A stretch of 39,574 nt of DNA from JAZLDV01 sp045614925 (GCA_045614925.1 JAZLDV010000119.1:1-39574); one strand, 5' to 3'; positions 7,586 through 17,345 are shown, counted from the stretch's first letter. Made by a program: numbers and translations. Notes: a model not told the origin generated them from the letters alone.

Positions 7586-8869
7586 TTATTTAACTGTAAT
7601 TTTTTCTTTTCCACCCATATATGGTCTTAAAGCAACAGGAATATTAATTGATCCATCTTCATTGTAGTTATTTTCAATAAATGCAATTAAAGCTCTTGTA
7701 CTTGCTAAAACTGTATTATTTAAAGTTGCTACATAATATGTACCTCTTTCACCTTTTGTTCTGATACCTAAACGTCTTGCTTGAGCATCACCTAAAGTTG
7801 AACATGAACCAACTTCGAAATATTTCTTTTGTCTTGGAGACCAAGCTTCTACGTCACAAGATTTAACTTTTAAGTCTGCTAAGTCACCACTACAACATTC
7901 TAATGTTCTTACAGGAATATCTAAATTTCTGAATAATTCTACAGTATATGACCACATTTTGTCATACCATTCCATAGCTTCTTCAGGTTTACATAATACA
8001 ACCATTTCTTGTTTTTCAAATTGGTGTACACGATAAATTCCTCTTTCTTCAATACCATGAGCTCCTACTTCTTTTCTAAAACATGGAGAATAAGAAGTCA
8101 TAGTAATTGGTAAAGATTCTTCTTTAACAATCTGATCTTTAAATTTACCAATCATAGAGTGTTCACTTGTACCGATTAAGTATAAATCTTCACCTTCAAT
8201 TTTATACATCATAGCATCCATTTCAGCAAAAGACATAACACCAGTTACAACATCACTTCTAATCATGAATGGAGGAATACAATAAGTAAATCCTTTATCA
8301 ATCATAAAGTCTCTTGCATAAGTAATCATTGCTGAAGATAAACGAGCAATATCACCCATTAAATAATAGAATCCATTACCTGAAGTTCTACCAGATGCAT
8401 CTTTATCTAAACCATCAAAACTTCCAATAATATCAGCATGATATGGAATTTCATATTCAGGAACAAATGGTTCACCATATTTTTGAATTTCCACGTTTTC
8501 ACTATCATCTTTTCCTACTGGTACACTATCATCAATAAAGTTAGGAATTTTCATCATAACTTCTTTTAATCTAGGACCTAATTCTAATTCTTTTGCTTCT
8601 AATTCTTTTAAAGTTTCAGCAGCTTCATTAACTTTTCTTTTATTTTCTTCTGCTAAATCTCTTTTTCCTTCACGCATAAATTGTCCAATTTCTTTAGATA
8701 ATTTATTACGCATAGCTCTTAAATCACTTGCTTGAGTAACTACATCTCTGTATTGTTTATCTAACTCTACAGCTTCATCTACTAAATGTAAACGATCATG
8801 TTGGAATTTCTTTTCCATATTCGCTTTAACAGCTTCTGGATTTTCTCTTAAAATTGCAATATCAATCAT
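7586..8869 (-). CDS. serS: Seryl-tRNA synthetase
   Basis: Class II synthetase charging tRNA-Ser, 427 residues. The N-terminal antiparallel coiled coil that grips the tRNA long arm spans about 28-105. Motif 2 with its arginine (FRKEVGAHG, 264-272, to FEKQEM, 284-289) and motif 3 (GIRTKGERG to near the C-terminus) are present. A strong AAGGAG precedes the start. It is a single-gene transcript behind a T-box leader, so expression should rise when uncharged tRNA-Ser accumulates. Confidence 0.96.
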   Translation of the reverse strand: MIDIAILRENPEAVKANMEKKFQHDRLHLVDEAVELDKQYRDVVTQASDLRAMRNKLSKEIGQFMREGKRDLAEENKRKVNEAAETLKELEAKELELGPRLKEVMMKIPNFIDDSVPVGKDDSENVEIQKYGEPFVPEYEIPYHADIIGSFDGLDKDASGRTSGNGFYYLMGDIARLSSAMITYARDFMIDKGFTYCIPPFMIRSDVVTGVMSFAEMDAMMYKIEGEDLYLIGTSEHSMIGKFKDQIVKEESLPITMTSYSPCFRKEVGAHGIEERGIYRVHQFEKQEMVVLCKPEEAMEWYDKMWSYTVELFRNLDIPVRTLECCSGDLADLKVKSCDVEAWSPRQKKYFEVGSCSTLGDAQARRLGIRTKGERGTYYVATLNNTVLASTRALIAFIENNYNEDGSINIPVALRPYMGGKEKITVK

Positions 8870-8881
8870 CTTTTATAATCT

Positions 8882-9098
8882 CCTTTATATAAAAATAAAA
8901 ACACCTATTACAAGGGACGAATAATTCGTGGTGCCACCCTATTTCATATCATAAGATATCTTTAATGAGATAACGGATCATCCGGGAGAGATTAACTCCT
9001 CTTATTGGTAGATTTCAATAATTTCCTATACTGATTCACACCATCCATCAGCTCTCTTGAATATTCCATTATCTACTTATCCAAATCATCGATTTAAT
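8882..9098 (-). promoter_or_regulatory. T-box leader of serS
   Basis: The minus-strand leader carries the T-box sequence GGGTGGCACCACG (8927-8939) with the complementary TTCGTCCC arm downstream, forming the classical antiterminator with its 7-base bulge. Stem I elements AGAGAGCTGATGG and a later GAAATCTACC lie upstream. The UCU at 9010-9012, a serine codon followed by A, is the best specifier candidate. The competing terminator is not clean: CACC can pair with GGTG before a T-rich tract, so regulation may be attenuation with a weak terminator. Confidence 0.9.
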
Positions 9099-9104
9099 AT
9101 ATAA

Positions 9105-9133
9105 ATTATAACAAGTAACCTACAATAGTTCAA
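9105..9133 (-). promoter_or_regulatory. Sigma-A promoter of the serS T-box transcript
   Basis: TTGAAC (9128-9133), a 17-base spacer and TATAAT (9105-9110) on the minus strand. The start would lie near 9098, giving a leader of about 230 bases. Confidence 0.8.
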
Positions 9134-9141
9134 CATAAAAT

Positions 9142-9172
9142 TAAAAAAGGTACAGCTTTACACTGTAACCTT
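9142..9172 (-). terminator. Terminator of the TSUP permease gene
   Basis: A 9-bp stem with a one-base bulge (9147-9155 with 9163-9172) is followed by TTTT on the minus strand and contains the stop codon of the upstream gene. Confidence 0.65.
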
Positions 9173-10027
9173 CTTCATTCCTTCTTTAATCATTGAGATT
9201 GCAGTATAAACAACAACCGCTACAACAATCCATCTTAATACTCCTAGTGGTAAAGACTTAACAAAATAAGCAGCTAAAATAACCCCTACAGTCCCAAATA
9301 ATGTTGCTGCCATTGCTGCTTTACGATTATAGGCATTCTCTTTAATAAAAGTTACACCACACACTGGCATTAAAAATGCACAGCTCCCCATCATAATTGG
9401 AAAAGCAGCAGTTGGTGACATACCAAGCATTGCAACTAATGCCATACAAGGTGAATACAATCCTACACCAATCGTCATTAAAGCACCTAATAAGAAGTTC
9501 ACACTTACTCCAATAACTAATAAAATACCTCTTAAAGTATATCCATTAGCATGTAAATCCATTAAACCTAAAGCAGATAATAACAAGAACACTGCAGTAA
9601 TTAATAAAGCAAATCCCATACTTAACTGAATTTTCTTCTTATTCATTCTTGATACAAACTTAGCACCAATATAAGAACCAATAACAGAAGAAAAAATCAT
9701 TAAGACTAAAGTTAATGTATCAACTTTTATAAGTTTAATAAATATTAATGCCTGTAATACAGTAGGAATAGCATTCCCTGCATTTAATGTTCCAGGTATA
9801 ATACGATCATCTACCTGTTTAAAAAATCTATATAATGTCGTATGAGGTGCAAAAGCACCAATACCTAATACATCAAAAAACAAAGTAAAAAAAGCAAAAA
9901 TACCAGTTTTTAAAAAAGAAGTCTCTTTCTCTAATTGATCTCTATGCATATAAATATCATAAACCATATATACTAAGTACATAAGTGTCATAATAAGCAA
10001 AGACCACCATAAAATATCCTTAATCAT
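9158..10027 (-). CDS. TSUP (TauE/SafE) family membrane permease
   Basis: A 289-residue integral membrane protein with about eight hydrophobic segments. The repeated small-residue pattern (FDVLGIGAFAPHTTL early; GVGLYSPCMALVAMLGMSP late) is typical of the TauE/SafE family that moves sulfite, sulfonates or other small organic anions. Substrate cannot be read from sequence. Start set at ATG 10027 after GGAGGGG, not the longer frame to 10072. It is divergent from ccdA, and its own terminator makes it monocistronic. Confidence 0.8.
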   Translation of the reverse strand: MIKDILWWSLLIMTLMYLVYMVYDIYMHRDQLEKETSFLKTGIFAFFTLFFDVLGIGAFAPHTTLYRFFKQVDDRIIPGTLNAGNAIPTVLQALIFIKLIKVDTLTLVLMIFSSVIGSYIGAKFVSRMNKKKIQLSMGFALLITAVFLLLSALGLMDLHANGYTLRGILLVIGVSVNFLLGALMTIGVGLYSPCMALVAMLGMSPTAAFPIMMGSCAFLMPVCGVTFIKENAYNRKAAMAATLFGTVGVILAAYFVKSLPLGVLRWIVVAVVVYTAISMIKEGMKKVTV

Positions 10028-10151
10028 ATAATCCCCTCCATTTTCAACAATTATACCAAACATAAAGCCCATATCTCAACAATAAAAAGAATGCATAAAT
10101 CTACAAATTTCATCACTTATATATTATGATATAAAAAAGGAGGTTATCATA

Positions 10152-10811
10152 ATGACATATTTTATATCATTTTTAGAAGGAATCATTACTTTTATTTCTC
10201 CATGTTTATTACCAATGTTACCTATCTATATATCTTATTTTTCTAATGGAAAATCATCACTAAAAAATACAATATTCAAATCTATAGCTTTTGTTTTAGG
10301 ATTTACAACAATATTTATCCTATTAGGTGCATTTGCATCTTCTATAGGAGTTTTACTAAAACAATACAGATCAATAGTAAATATTATAACTGGCAGTATT
10401 GTGGTGATATTTGGTTTATCATTTCTAAATATTATACATATAAATATATTTAAAGGTATAAAACATGAAATGGATTTATCAAAGACAACATTATTATCAT
10501 CATTTATTTTTGGAATTATCTTTTCTATAGGATGGAGTCCTTGTGTTGGTGCATTTTTAGGCTCTGCATTAATGTTAGCCTCTTCTAGCGATACAATTAT
10601 ACAGGGAATTCTAATGCTATTATGTTATTCTATGGGATTAGGTATACCATTTATACTAAGTGCAATTCTAATAGATAATCTAAAATCTACATTTTTATTT
10701 ATAAAAAAACATTATGATATTATTAATAAAATAAGTGGAATGTTTTTAATTGTATTAGGAATATTTATGATGTTTGGAATACTTGAAAAAATTATGACGC
10801 TATTAAGCTAG
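10152..10811 (+). CDS. ccdA: CcdA-type thiol-disulfide transporter (DsbD transmembrane domain)
   Basis: A 219-residue protein with six predicted membrane helices. The two conserved reactive cysteines sit in SPCLLPMLP (C18) and GWSPCVGAF (C131), the DsbD/CcdA hallmarks. It passes electrons from cytoplasmic thioredoxin across the membrane to an extracytoplasmic thiol protein. The gene 12 bases downstream encodes just such a partner (TlpA-like), so the two form a reducing pathway. Strong AAGGAGG ribosome binding site. No cytochrome c maturation genes are nearby, so the client is unknown. Confidence 0.88.
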   Translation: MTYFISFLEGIITFISPCLLPMLPIYISYFSNGKSSLKNTIFKSIAFVLGFTTIFILLGAFASSIGVLLKQYRSIVNIITGSIVVIFGLSFLNIIHINIFKGIKHEMDLSKTTLLSSFIFGIIFSIGWSPCVGAFLGSALMLASSSDTIIQGILMLLCYSMGLGIPFILSAILIDNLKSTFLFIKKHYDIINKISGMFLIVLGIFMMFGILEKIMTLLS

Positions 10812-10823
10812 GAGGTAATCATA

Positions 10824-11360
10824 ATGAAAAAAAGAACTATATTAATAACTCTATTATTTATATTATTGATAGGAGGCTCATATCTAGCCTATAATCATTT
10901 ATCTTCATCATATAATACAAATAATATAGATGAAAAAGAAAAAATAGAAATGTTAGATTTCACTGTTTATGATGAAACAGGTAAAGAATATAAACTATCA
11001 GACTTTAAAGGGAAGCCTATAGTATTAAACTTCTGGGCAAGCTGGTGTCCACCTTGTATAAGTGAAATGCCTCATTTCAATGAAACATATTTGAAATATA
11101 AAGATAAAATACATTTTCTTATGATTAATTCTACAGATGGTTCAAGAGAAACATTAGAAACAGCACAAGCATATCTAAAAGATAAAAATTATTCTTTTAC
11201 TGTCTTATATGATACAAAACAATATGCATCATACACATATCAGGTATCTTCTTTACCTACAACATACTTCATTGATAAAGATGGATATCTAGTTGTTCAT
11301 GCAAAAGGTGCAATAGATCAAGAAACATTAAATACAGGAATTAATTATATATATAAATAA
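10824..11360 (+). CDS. Membrane-anchored TlpA/ResA-type thioredoxin
   Basis: 178 residues. An N-terminal membrane anchor (about 5-22, no lipobox cysteine) precedes an AhpC/TSA-Redoxin type thioredoxin domain. The active site is WASWCPPC (C75, C78), with the cis-proline at P145 in SSLPTTYF. The CPPC motif and the glutamate-rich surroundings fit the reductive ResA/TlpA group. It shares an operon with ccdA, which would keep it reduced. It could equally be named resA or stoA; the substrate is not evident. Confidence 0.88.
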   Translation: MKKRTILITLLFILLIGGSYLAYNHLSSSYNTNNIDEKEKIEMLDFTVYDETGKEYKLSDFKGKPIVLNFWASWCPPCISEMPHFNETYLKYKDKIHFLMINSTDGSRETLETAQAYLKDKNYSFTVLYDTKQYASYTYQVSSLPTTYFIDKDGYLVVHAKGAIDQETLNTGINYIYK

Positions 11361-11413
11361 TAAAGAGGCTTTAACGCTAAAGATTGAAAATCTTTAAACG
11401 TTCAGCCTCTTTT
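11361..11413. terminator. Bidirectional terminator between tlpA-like gene and gyrA
   Basis: A long composite hairpin: outer stem 11362-11370 with 11404-11412, then AACG/CGTT and an inner AAAGATT/AATCTTT stem. Ts follow on both strands. It serves the convergent ccdA-tlpA and gyrA transcripts. Confidence 0.85.
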
Positions 11414-11417
11414 ATAT

Positions 11418-13871
11418 TTATTCAGTTTCTTCGTTTAATTCATCAGTTTTTTCTACAACTTCTAAACTTGATACAGTTGATCCTTCTGCTACCTTAATCA
11501 AGCGAACACCTTGAGTATTTCTACCTGCAGTTTTAACTTGTTCCATAGGTAAACGAATCACAATACCAACACTTGTCATGATTAATAAATCTTCATCTCC
11601 ATTAACTGCTCTTAAAGCAACTAACTTACCAGTTTTTTCAGTTGTGTTTAAAGTTTTAACACCTTTACCACCACGATGAGATTCTCTATAATCATCTAAC
11701 TTAGACATCTTACCATAACCATTTTCACTAATAGTCATAATATATTGTCCTTCATAATCAGTTGTCATACCAATAACCTGACTACCATCAACATTAATAC
11801 CTCTTACACCTGATGCAGTTCTTCCCATTGGTCTAACGTCATCATTATGGAATCTAATTAATTTTCCATTAGAAGCAGCAATAAAGATAACATTATCACC
11901 AGATACTAATTTAACTTGTACTAACTGATCATCATCTTTTAAGCTGATTGCTATTTTACCAGTCTGTCTGATATTTTTGAATTCTTCTATTGATGTCTTT
12001 TTAACTAAACCATTTTTAGTAACAAAGAATAAATATAAATCTTTATCAGTTTCTAATTTATCTTTAGCAATAGAAATCATAGATTTAACACATTCATCTT
12101 TATCTAAATTCAACAAATTAACAACAGGTAAACCTTTCGCTGTTCTACCAAACTCAGGAACATTATATCCTTTAATTCTGTAAATCTTACCAAAGTTCGT
12201 AAAGAATAATAAATCATCATGTGTACTCATCTTCATTAATGAATCAACAATATCATCTTCATTTGTTGCCATACCTTTAATACCTCTACCACCTCTATTT
12301 TGAGTTTTATAAGTATCTACAGGTATACGTTTAACATATCCATTAATAGTTAATGAAATAATAACATCTTCTTCAGGAATTAAATCTTCATCTTCTAAAT
12401 CAAATGTTCCCTGAATAATTTCTGTTCTACGCTTATCAGCAAACTTATCTTTGATAACTAATAATTCTTCTTCAATAATACTTAAAATTCGTTCTTCACT
12501 AGCAAGAATATCTTTTAAGTCTTTAATTAATTCTAATAATGAATTTAATTCATCTTCAATTTTTTGTCTTTCTAAACCAGCTAATCTTTGTAATTGCATT
12601 TCTCTAATTGCTTTAGCTTGTCTATCAGACATATTAAATTCATCCATTAATCTTTGCTGAATAATTTCAGTCGTTCTAGAACTTCTAATTAATTCAATAA
12701 TCGCATCAATATTATCTAAAGCTCTTTTTAAACCATCTAAAATATGAGCTCTATCTTCAGCTTTCTTTAATTCATAAGCAGTTCTTCTTCTAATTACATC
12801 TTTTTGATGATCTAAATAAAGATTAATCATATCTTTTAAAGTTAAAGTTTTAGGTTCATTATTAACTAATGCAATAGCATTTACACCAAAAGTAGTCTGC
12901 ATAGCAGTTAATTTAAATAACTGATTTAAAATAACTTCTGGCTGAACATCTTTTCTAAGTTCAATAACAATTCTAATTCCTTCTCTATTTGATTCATCTC
13001 TAATTTCAGTAATACCTTCAATATTCTTTTCCTTAACATGATCTGCCATTTTTTCAATCAATCTAGCTTTATTGACCATATAAGGAATTTCAGTAACAAT
13101 AATAGCTTTCTTACCATTTTTAATATCTACAATATCAGTTTTTGCTCTCATACAAATAAGACCATTTCCAGTCTCATAAGCTTTCTTAATTGCAGACTTT
13201 CCTAAAATATAAGCACCTGTAGGAAAATCAGGACCTTGAATATAATTATCCATCAATTCTACAACACTAATTTCAGGATCATGAGATACTGCAATAATTG
13301 CATCAATCACTTCTCCTAAATTATGTGGAGGCATATTAGTAGCCATCCCTACTGCAATCCCTGTCGTACCATTAATTAATAAATTAGGAATACGAGAAGG
13401 CATAACTTCAGGTTCACTTTCTTCTCCATCATAGTTTGGAATAAAATTAACAGTATCTTTATTAATATCTCTTACTAATTCCATCGAAATCTTTGACATT
13501 CTTGCCTCAGTATAACGTTGCGCAGCTGCTCCATCACCATCAATAGAACCAAAGTTTCCATGTCCGTCAACTAACATATATCGATAACTAAAATCCTGAG
13601 CCATACGAACTAAGGCTTCATAAATTGAAGAATCCCCATGTGGATGGTATTTCCCCATAACTTCCCCAACAATACGGGCAGATTTCTTATAAGGTTTATC
13701 ACTATAACATCCTAATTCATTCATACCATGAATAATTCTTCTTTGAACAGGTTTTAATCCATCTCTTACATCAGGCAGAGCTCTTTGTACAATAACTGAC
13801 ATCGCATATGAAATAAACGATTTCTTCATTTCATCAGTTAAGGCTCTCTTTTTAATTCCACGTTCTTCCAT
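11418..13871 (-). CDS. gyrA: DNA gyrase subunit A
   Basis: The 817-residue breakage-reunion subunit. The catalytic tyrosine is Y120 (AAQRYTEAR). The quinolone-determining segment reads KYHPHGDSSIYE, with S81 and E85 at the classical positions, the wild-type pattern. The GyrA box is present as QNRGGRG in the C-terminal beta-propeller, which separates it from ParC. The start has AAGGAG. It follows gyrB by 14 bases in the recF-gyrB-gyrA operon. Confidence 0.97.
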   Translation of the reverse strand: MEERGIKKRALTDEMKKSFISYAMSVIVQRALPDVRDGLKPVQRRIIHGMNELGCYSDKPYKKSARIVGEVMGKYHPHGDSSIYEALVRMAQDFSYRYMLVDGHGNFGSIDGDGAAAQRYTEARMSKISMELVRDINKDTVNFIPNYDGEESEPEVMPSRIPNLLINGTTGIAVGMATNMPPHNLGEVIDAIIAVSHDPEISVVELMDNYIQGPDFPTGAYILGKSAIKKAYETGNGLICMRAKTDIVDIKNGKKAIIVTEIPYMVNKARLIEKMADHVKEKNIEGITEIRDESNREGIRIVIELRKDVQPEVILNQLFKLTAMQTTFGVNAIALVNNEPKTLTLKDMINLYLDHQKDVIRRRTAYELKKAEDRAHILDGLKRALDNIDAIIELIRSSRTTEIIQQRLMDEFNMSDRQAKAIREMQLQRLAGLERQKIEDELNSLLELIKDLKDILASEERILSIIEEELLVIKDKFADKRRTEIIQGTFDLEDEDLIPEEDVIISLTINGYVKRIPVDTYKTQNRGGRGIKGMATNEDDIVDSLMKMSTHDDLLFFTNFGKIYRIKGYNVPEFGRTAKGLPVVNLLNLDKDECVKSMISIAKDKLETDKDLYLFFVTKNGLVKKTSIEEFKNIRQTGKIAISLKDDDQLVQVKLVSGDNVIFIAASNGKLIRFHNDDVRPMGRTASGVRGINVDGSQVIGMTTDYEGQYIMTISENGYGKMSKLDDYRESHRGGKGVKTLNTTEKTGKLVALRAVNGDEDLLIMTSVGIVIRLPMEQVKTAGRNTQGVRLIKVAEGSTVSSLEVVEKTDELNEETE

Positions 13872-13885
13872 ATTGATCTCCTTTA

Positions 13886-15808
13886 CTATAAATCAAGATC
13901 TGCTTCATGAGCATGTTCTTGGATAAATTCACGTCTAGGTTCAACTTTTTCCCCCATTAGCATATCAAATAGAGTATCTGCCTGCATTGCATCATCTAAA
14001 TCTATTTGAAGTAAAATACGTTTTTCTGGATCCATTGTTGTTTCCCATAACTGGTCAGCATTCATTTCTCCTAACCCTTTATATCTTTGAATAGAATATT
14101 TTGCATTAGGACCCATATCTTCTTTTAATTTTTCTAATTCATAATCACTATATAAATAATGTTCTTCTTTACCATGTTTTAATAAATATAATGGTGGCTG
14201 AGCAGCATAAACAAATCCTTGCTCAATTAATGGTCTTAAGAAACGATATAAGAATGTTAACATTAAGATACGAATATGACCTCCATCGACATCCGCATCG
14301 GTCATAATAACAATCTTATGATATCTTAATTTATTAATATCAAACTCATCACCAATACCAGTACCAAATGCTGTAATCATAGAACGAATTTCAGCATTTC
14401 CTAACACTTTATCTAAACGTGATTTTTCAACGTTTAGAATCTTTCCTCTTAAAGGAAGAATAGCTTGTGTTCTTCTATCTCTTCCCATTTTAGCACTACC
14501 ACCGGCAGAATCCCCTTCGACTATGAAAACTTCACATTCGCTAGGATCTTTAGATGAACAATCAGCTAATTTCCCAGGCAATGCAATAGAATCTAAAGCA
14601 GATTTTCTTCTTGTCATTTCTCTTGCACGTTTAGCAGCCATTCTTGCACGTGAAGCAACAATTGCTTTATTAACAATAATAGACGCAACATTAGGATTTT
14701 CTAATAAAAATTTATCTAATGCTGCTGAAATAATATTACTAGAAATCTTTCTTACTTCAGCATTTCCTAATTTTGTTTTTGTTTGTCCTTCATATTGAGG
14801 ATCAGGATGTTTTACAGAGATAATACATGTTAAACCTTCTCTACAATCATCCCCAGTTAAAGATTCTTCATCTTTCTTTAAGAAATTTCCATTTTTAGCA
14901 TAATTATTAATAACTCTTGTTAAAGCTGTACGGAAACCTTCTTCATGTGTTCCCCCTTCATGAGTATTAATATTATTACAGAAAGAATAGATATTTGGCT
15001 GATATCCATCATTATACTGAAGACTCACTTCTACTTTAATTCCTTCTAATTCATCTTCAACATAAATAATTTCATCATGAATAGCAGTCTTATTTTTATT
15101 TAAATAAGCAACATATTCCTTAATCCCACCTTCATAAAAATATGAATTAACTTTAGGATTATCTAAACGTCTATCTTCAATAACTAATTTTAAACCTTTA
15201 TTTAAAAATGCTAACTCTCTAATTCTTTTATTTAAAGTATCAAAATCATAAACAGTTGTCTCATCAAAGATTAATGGATCAGCTTTAAAAACAACTGTTG
15301 TTCCAGTATCATCACAACTTCCAATAATCTTTAAATCATTTGCTGGTGCTCCACCATTTTCAAATCTTTGATAATAAACATTTCCATCTCTATGAACATA
15401 AACTTCTAACCACTCACTTAATGCATTAACAACACTCGCACCTACACCGTGTAAACCACCAGAGACTTTATATCCTCCGCCTCCAAATTTACCACCTGCA
15501 TGTAAAACAGTAAAAATAGTTTCAACAGTACTTTTACCCGTTTTTGCGTGAATACCAGTAGGCATACCACGACCATTATCAACAACTTTAACAATATCGC
15601 CCTTTTCTAAAATAACTTTAATTTCATTACAGTAACCTGCTAATGCTTCATCAATAGAGTTATCTACAATTTCCCATACAAGATGATGTAAACCTCTTGC
15701 TGAAGTTGTCCCAATGTACATACCTGGTCTTTTTCTAACAGCTTCTAAACCTTCTAAGACCTGGATATCGGATTCATCATAACTATGTTCAACTTTATTA
15801 TCTTCCAT
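13886..15808 (-). CDS. gyrB: DNA gyrase subunit B
   Basis: The 640-residue ATPase subunit. It shows the GHKL motifs (EIVDNSIDEALAG; DNGRGMPTGIH; GLHGVGASVVNAL), the Toprim EGDSAGGSA and DADVDGGHI metal-binding motifs, and the C-terminal gyrase B tail (QRYKGLGEM). Length is standard for Firmicutes. Its start overlaps the recF stop by 11 bases and has an AAAGGAG inside recF. GyrB with GyrA introduces negative supercoils near the origin. Confidence 0.97.
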   Translation of the reverse strand: MEDNKVEHSYDESDIQVLEGLEAVRKRPGMYIGTTSARGLHHLVWEIVDNSIDEALAGYCNEIKVILEKGDIVKVVDNGRGMPTGIHAKTGKSTVETIFTVLHAGGKFGGGGYKVSGGLHGVGASVVNALSEWLEVYVHRDGNVYYQRFENGGAPANDLKIIGSCDDTGTTVVFKADPLIFDETTVYDFDTLNKRIRELAFLNKGLKLVIEDRRLDNPKVNSYFYEGGIKEYVAYLNKNKTAIHDEIIYVEDELEGIKVEVSLQYNDGYQPNIYSFCNNINTHEGGTHEEGFRTALTRVINNYAKNGNFLKKDEESLTGDDCREGLTCIISVKHPDPQYEGQTKTKLGNAEVRKISSNIISAALDKFLLENPNVASIIVNKAIVASRARMAAKRAREMTRRKSALDSIALPGKLADCSSKDPSECEVFIVEGDSAGGSAKMGRDRRTQAILPLRGKILNVEKSRLDKVLGNAEIRSMITAFGTGIGDEFDINKLRYHKIVIMTDADVDGGHIRILMLTFLYRFLRPLIEQGFVYAAQPPLYLLKHGKEEHYLYSDYELEKLKEDMGPNAKYSIQRYKGLGEMNADQLWETTMDPEKRILLQIDLDDAMQADTLFDMLMGEKVEPRREFIQEHAHEADLDL

Positions 15809-16904
15809 TGTGATCTCCTTTCACTTCTCCATTTACTATGGTTATTTTCTTTGCTTTATTAATTGTTTCATGATTAATTCCATCAACTGATGTTGATGTC
15901 ATAAAAGTCTGAACCTTTCCTTGGATCAGATTCAATAATTTCGTTTTTCTCATATCATCAAGTTCACTTAATACATCATCTAATAATAATATTGGATATT
16001 CTCCAATTTCTTTTTTAATTAATTCAAGTAAACCAATCTTTAATGATAAAACAACTGATCTTTGTTGTCCTTGTGATGCATACAAAGATGCATCTTTATC
16101 ATCAATATAAATACATAAATCATCTTTATGTATACCATCATGTGTTTTCATATACATAACATCTCTTGAAAAAGATGTTTTATACTTTTCTAAAATAGTT
16201 TCATAATCAATGCTCTTATAACCAGATTTGTATTGAATTCTAAGATTCTCTTTTTGAGTAGAAATATAACTATACATTTTTTGAGAAATTTCATTTAACA
16301 GATCTATAAATTCCATTCTCTTATGAATAAGATCAACCTGGAGCTTAGCCATCTGTTCAGATAAAATTTCTAAATAATCATCATATTGACCATTTTTACT
16401 CTTTAAAATCTTTAAATAACTATTTCTTTCCTTTAATAACTGATTATATTTATTAAGATTATACATATAAACAGGAGAAATTTTCGATAACTCCATATCT
16501 ATAAGTTTTCTTCTCATTTTAGGACCACCTTTAATCAGCATCATATCTTCCGGTATAAACAAAACAACATTTAAATACCCGACATAATCACTTGATCGTT
16601 TAATCTCATTATTATGAATAAAAGCTTTCTTACCTAATTTAGATAACACAATCTTCATAGAGAAATCTTTATTATGAGAAACAATATCTCCTTCTATCTT
16701 AGAAAAATCATCATTAAAATAAATCATTTCATCTATAATATTTGTTTTAAAACTCTTAGACATAGATAAAACATATATAGCTTCTAATAAATTTGTTTTA
16801 CCTTGAGCATTAGATCCAATAAATATATTAATAAAAGGATCAAAATCAACAGAGCATTGTTTATAATTTCTAAAACTTTTTAACTCTAAATGATTAATCT
16901 TCAT
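15798..16904 (-). CDS. recF: DNA replication and repair protein RecF
   Basis: An SMC-like ATPase of 368 residues that helps load RecA at gaps with RecO and RecR. Walker A GSNAQGKT is at 30-37; the ABC-type signature YASQGQQRS and Walker B LLLDDVLSELD come late. It overlaps both neighbours by 11 bases, suggesting coupled translation from yaaA through gyrB. RecR is also in the window (4171-4764). Confidence 0.95.
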   Translation of the reverse strand: MKINHLELKSFRNYKQCSVDFDPFINIFIGSNAQGKTNLLEAIYVLSMSKSFKTNIIDEMIYFNDDFSKIEGDIVSHNKDFSMKIVLSKLGKKAFIHNNEIKRSSDYVGYLNVVLFIPEDMMLIKGGPKMRRKLIDMELSKISPVYMYNLNKYNQLLKERNSYLKILKSKNGQYDDYLEILSEQMAKLQVDLIHKRMEFIDLLNEISQKMYSYISTQKENLRIQYKSGYKSIDYETILEKYKTSFSRDVMYMKTHDGIHKDDLCIYIDDKDASLYASQGQQRSVVLSLKIGLLELIKKEIGEYPILLLDDVLSELDDMRKTKLLNLIQGKVQTFMTSTSVDGINHETINKAKKITIVNGEVKGDHNGR

Positions 16905-17109
16905 TTTTTACAATATAATCAATGCCATCAAAAGAAACAACATCTCCATGTCTTAATTTCTTTCCTCTTCTTGTATCCACTTCACCATTAACTAAAACTT
17001 CACCATCTTGAATAACAATTTTAGCAACGACTCCTGAATCAACTGCATTGACATACTTTAAGAATTTCCCTAAAGCAATATACTCTGTATCTATAAATAT
17101 TTCTTTCAT
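16894..17109 (-). CDS. yaaA: S4-domain RNA-binding protein YaaA
   Basis: A 71-residue S4-like protein (EYIALGKFLKYVNAVDSGVVAK, then GEVLVNGEVDTRRGKKLRHGD across 41-61). In Bacillus a close relative (YaaA/RlbA) lies between dnaN and recF and has been linked to 50S ribosome assembly. ATG 17109 follows AAAGGTG; the longer frame to 17136 lacks a ribosome binding site. Here it heads the yaaA-recF-gyrB-gyrA transcript, separated from dnaN by two accessory genes. Confidence 0.9.
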   Translation of the reverse strand: MKEIFIDTEYIALGKFLKYVNAVDSGVVAKIVIQDGEVLVNGEVDTRRGKKLRHGDVVSFDGIDYIVKNED

Positions 17110-17150
17110 ACAAATCACCTTTCTTTTTAAGTGCATAAATATCCTTTCAT

Positions 17151-17159
17151 ATTATATCA
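17151..17159 (-). promoter_or_regulatory. Extended -10 promoter of yaaA-recF-gyrBA
   Basis: TGATATAAT on the minus strand, identical to the dnaX extended -10, about 42 bases before the yaaA start. No convincing -35. A CGTACG palindrome (17188-17193) lies some 30 bases upstream. Confidence 0.55.
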
Positions 17160-17282
17160 TAAAAATTAGTAAAATCATAGAAATTTCGTACGTATCGCTT
17201 AATTATATAAAATGACTATATTTATCATAAAGTAATAAAAAGGCTTAAAAATGCGAAATTCGCCCGTTTAAGATATTGGACA

Positions 17283-17309
17283 TAAAAAAACAGAAGTAAA
17301 AACTTCTGT
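17283..17309 (-). terminator. Terminator after the small anchored protein gene
   Basis: A perfect 8-bp stem (17290-17297 with 17302-17309) with a 4-base loop, then seven Ts on the minus strand. A second, weaker hairpin with nested arms follows at 17244-17272 with its own T-rich tail, perhaps a backup. Little else is visible between here and the yaaA promoter. Confidence 0.8.
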
Positions 17310-17345
17310 AAATTTGTATATTAGATTTATATATAATATTTTTTA

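Noticed and set aside
11418..13871. ParC instead of GyrA
   Set aside because: Adjacent to gyrB and recF, and it carries a GyrA box (QNRGGRG).
14641..14665. parS-like TCTTGCACGTGAAGCA in gyrB
   Set aside because: Three mismatches to the consensus in coding sequence; the two exact sites are enough and this one is likely chance.
17244..17272. Nested hairpin as a small RNA or riboswitch
   Set aside because: Only weak 3- to 6-bp arms; a backup terminator is the simpler reading.
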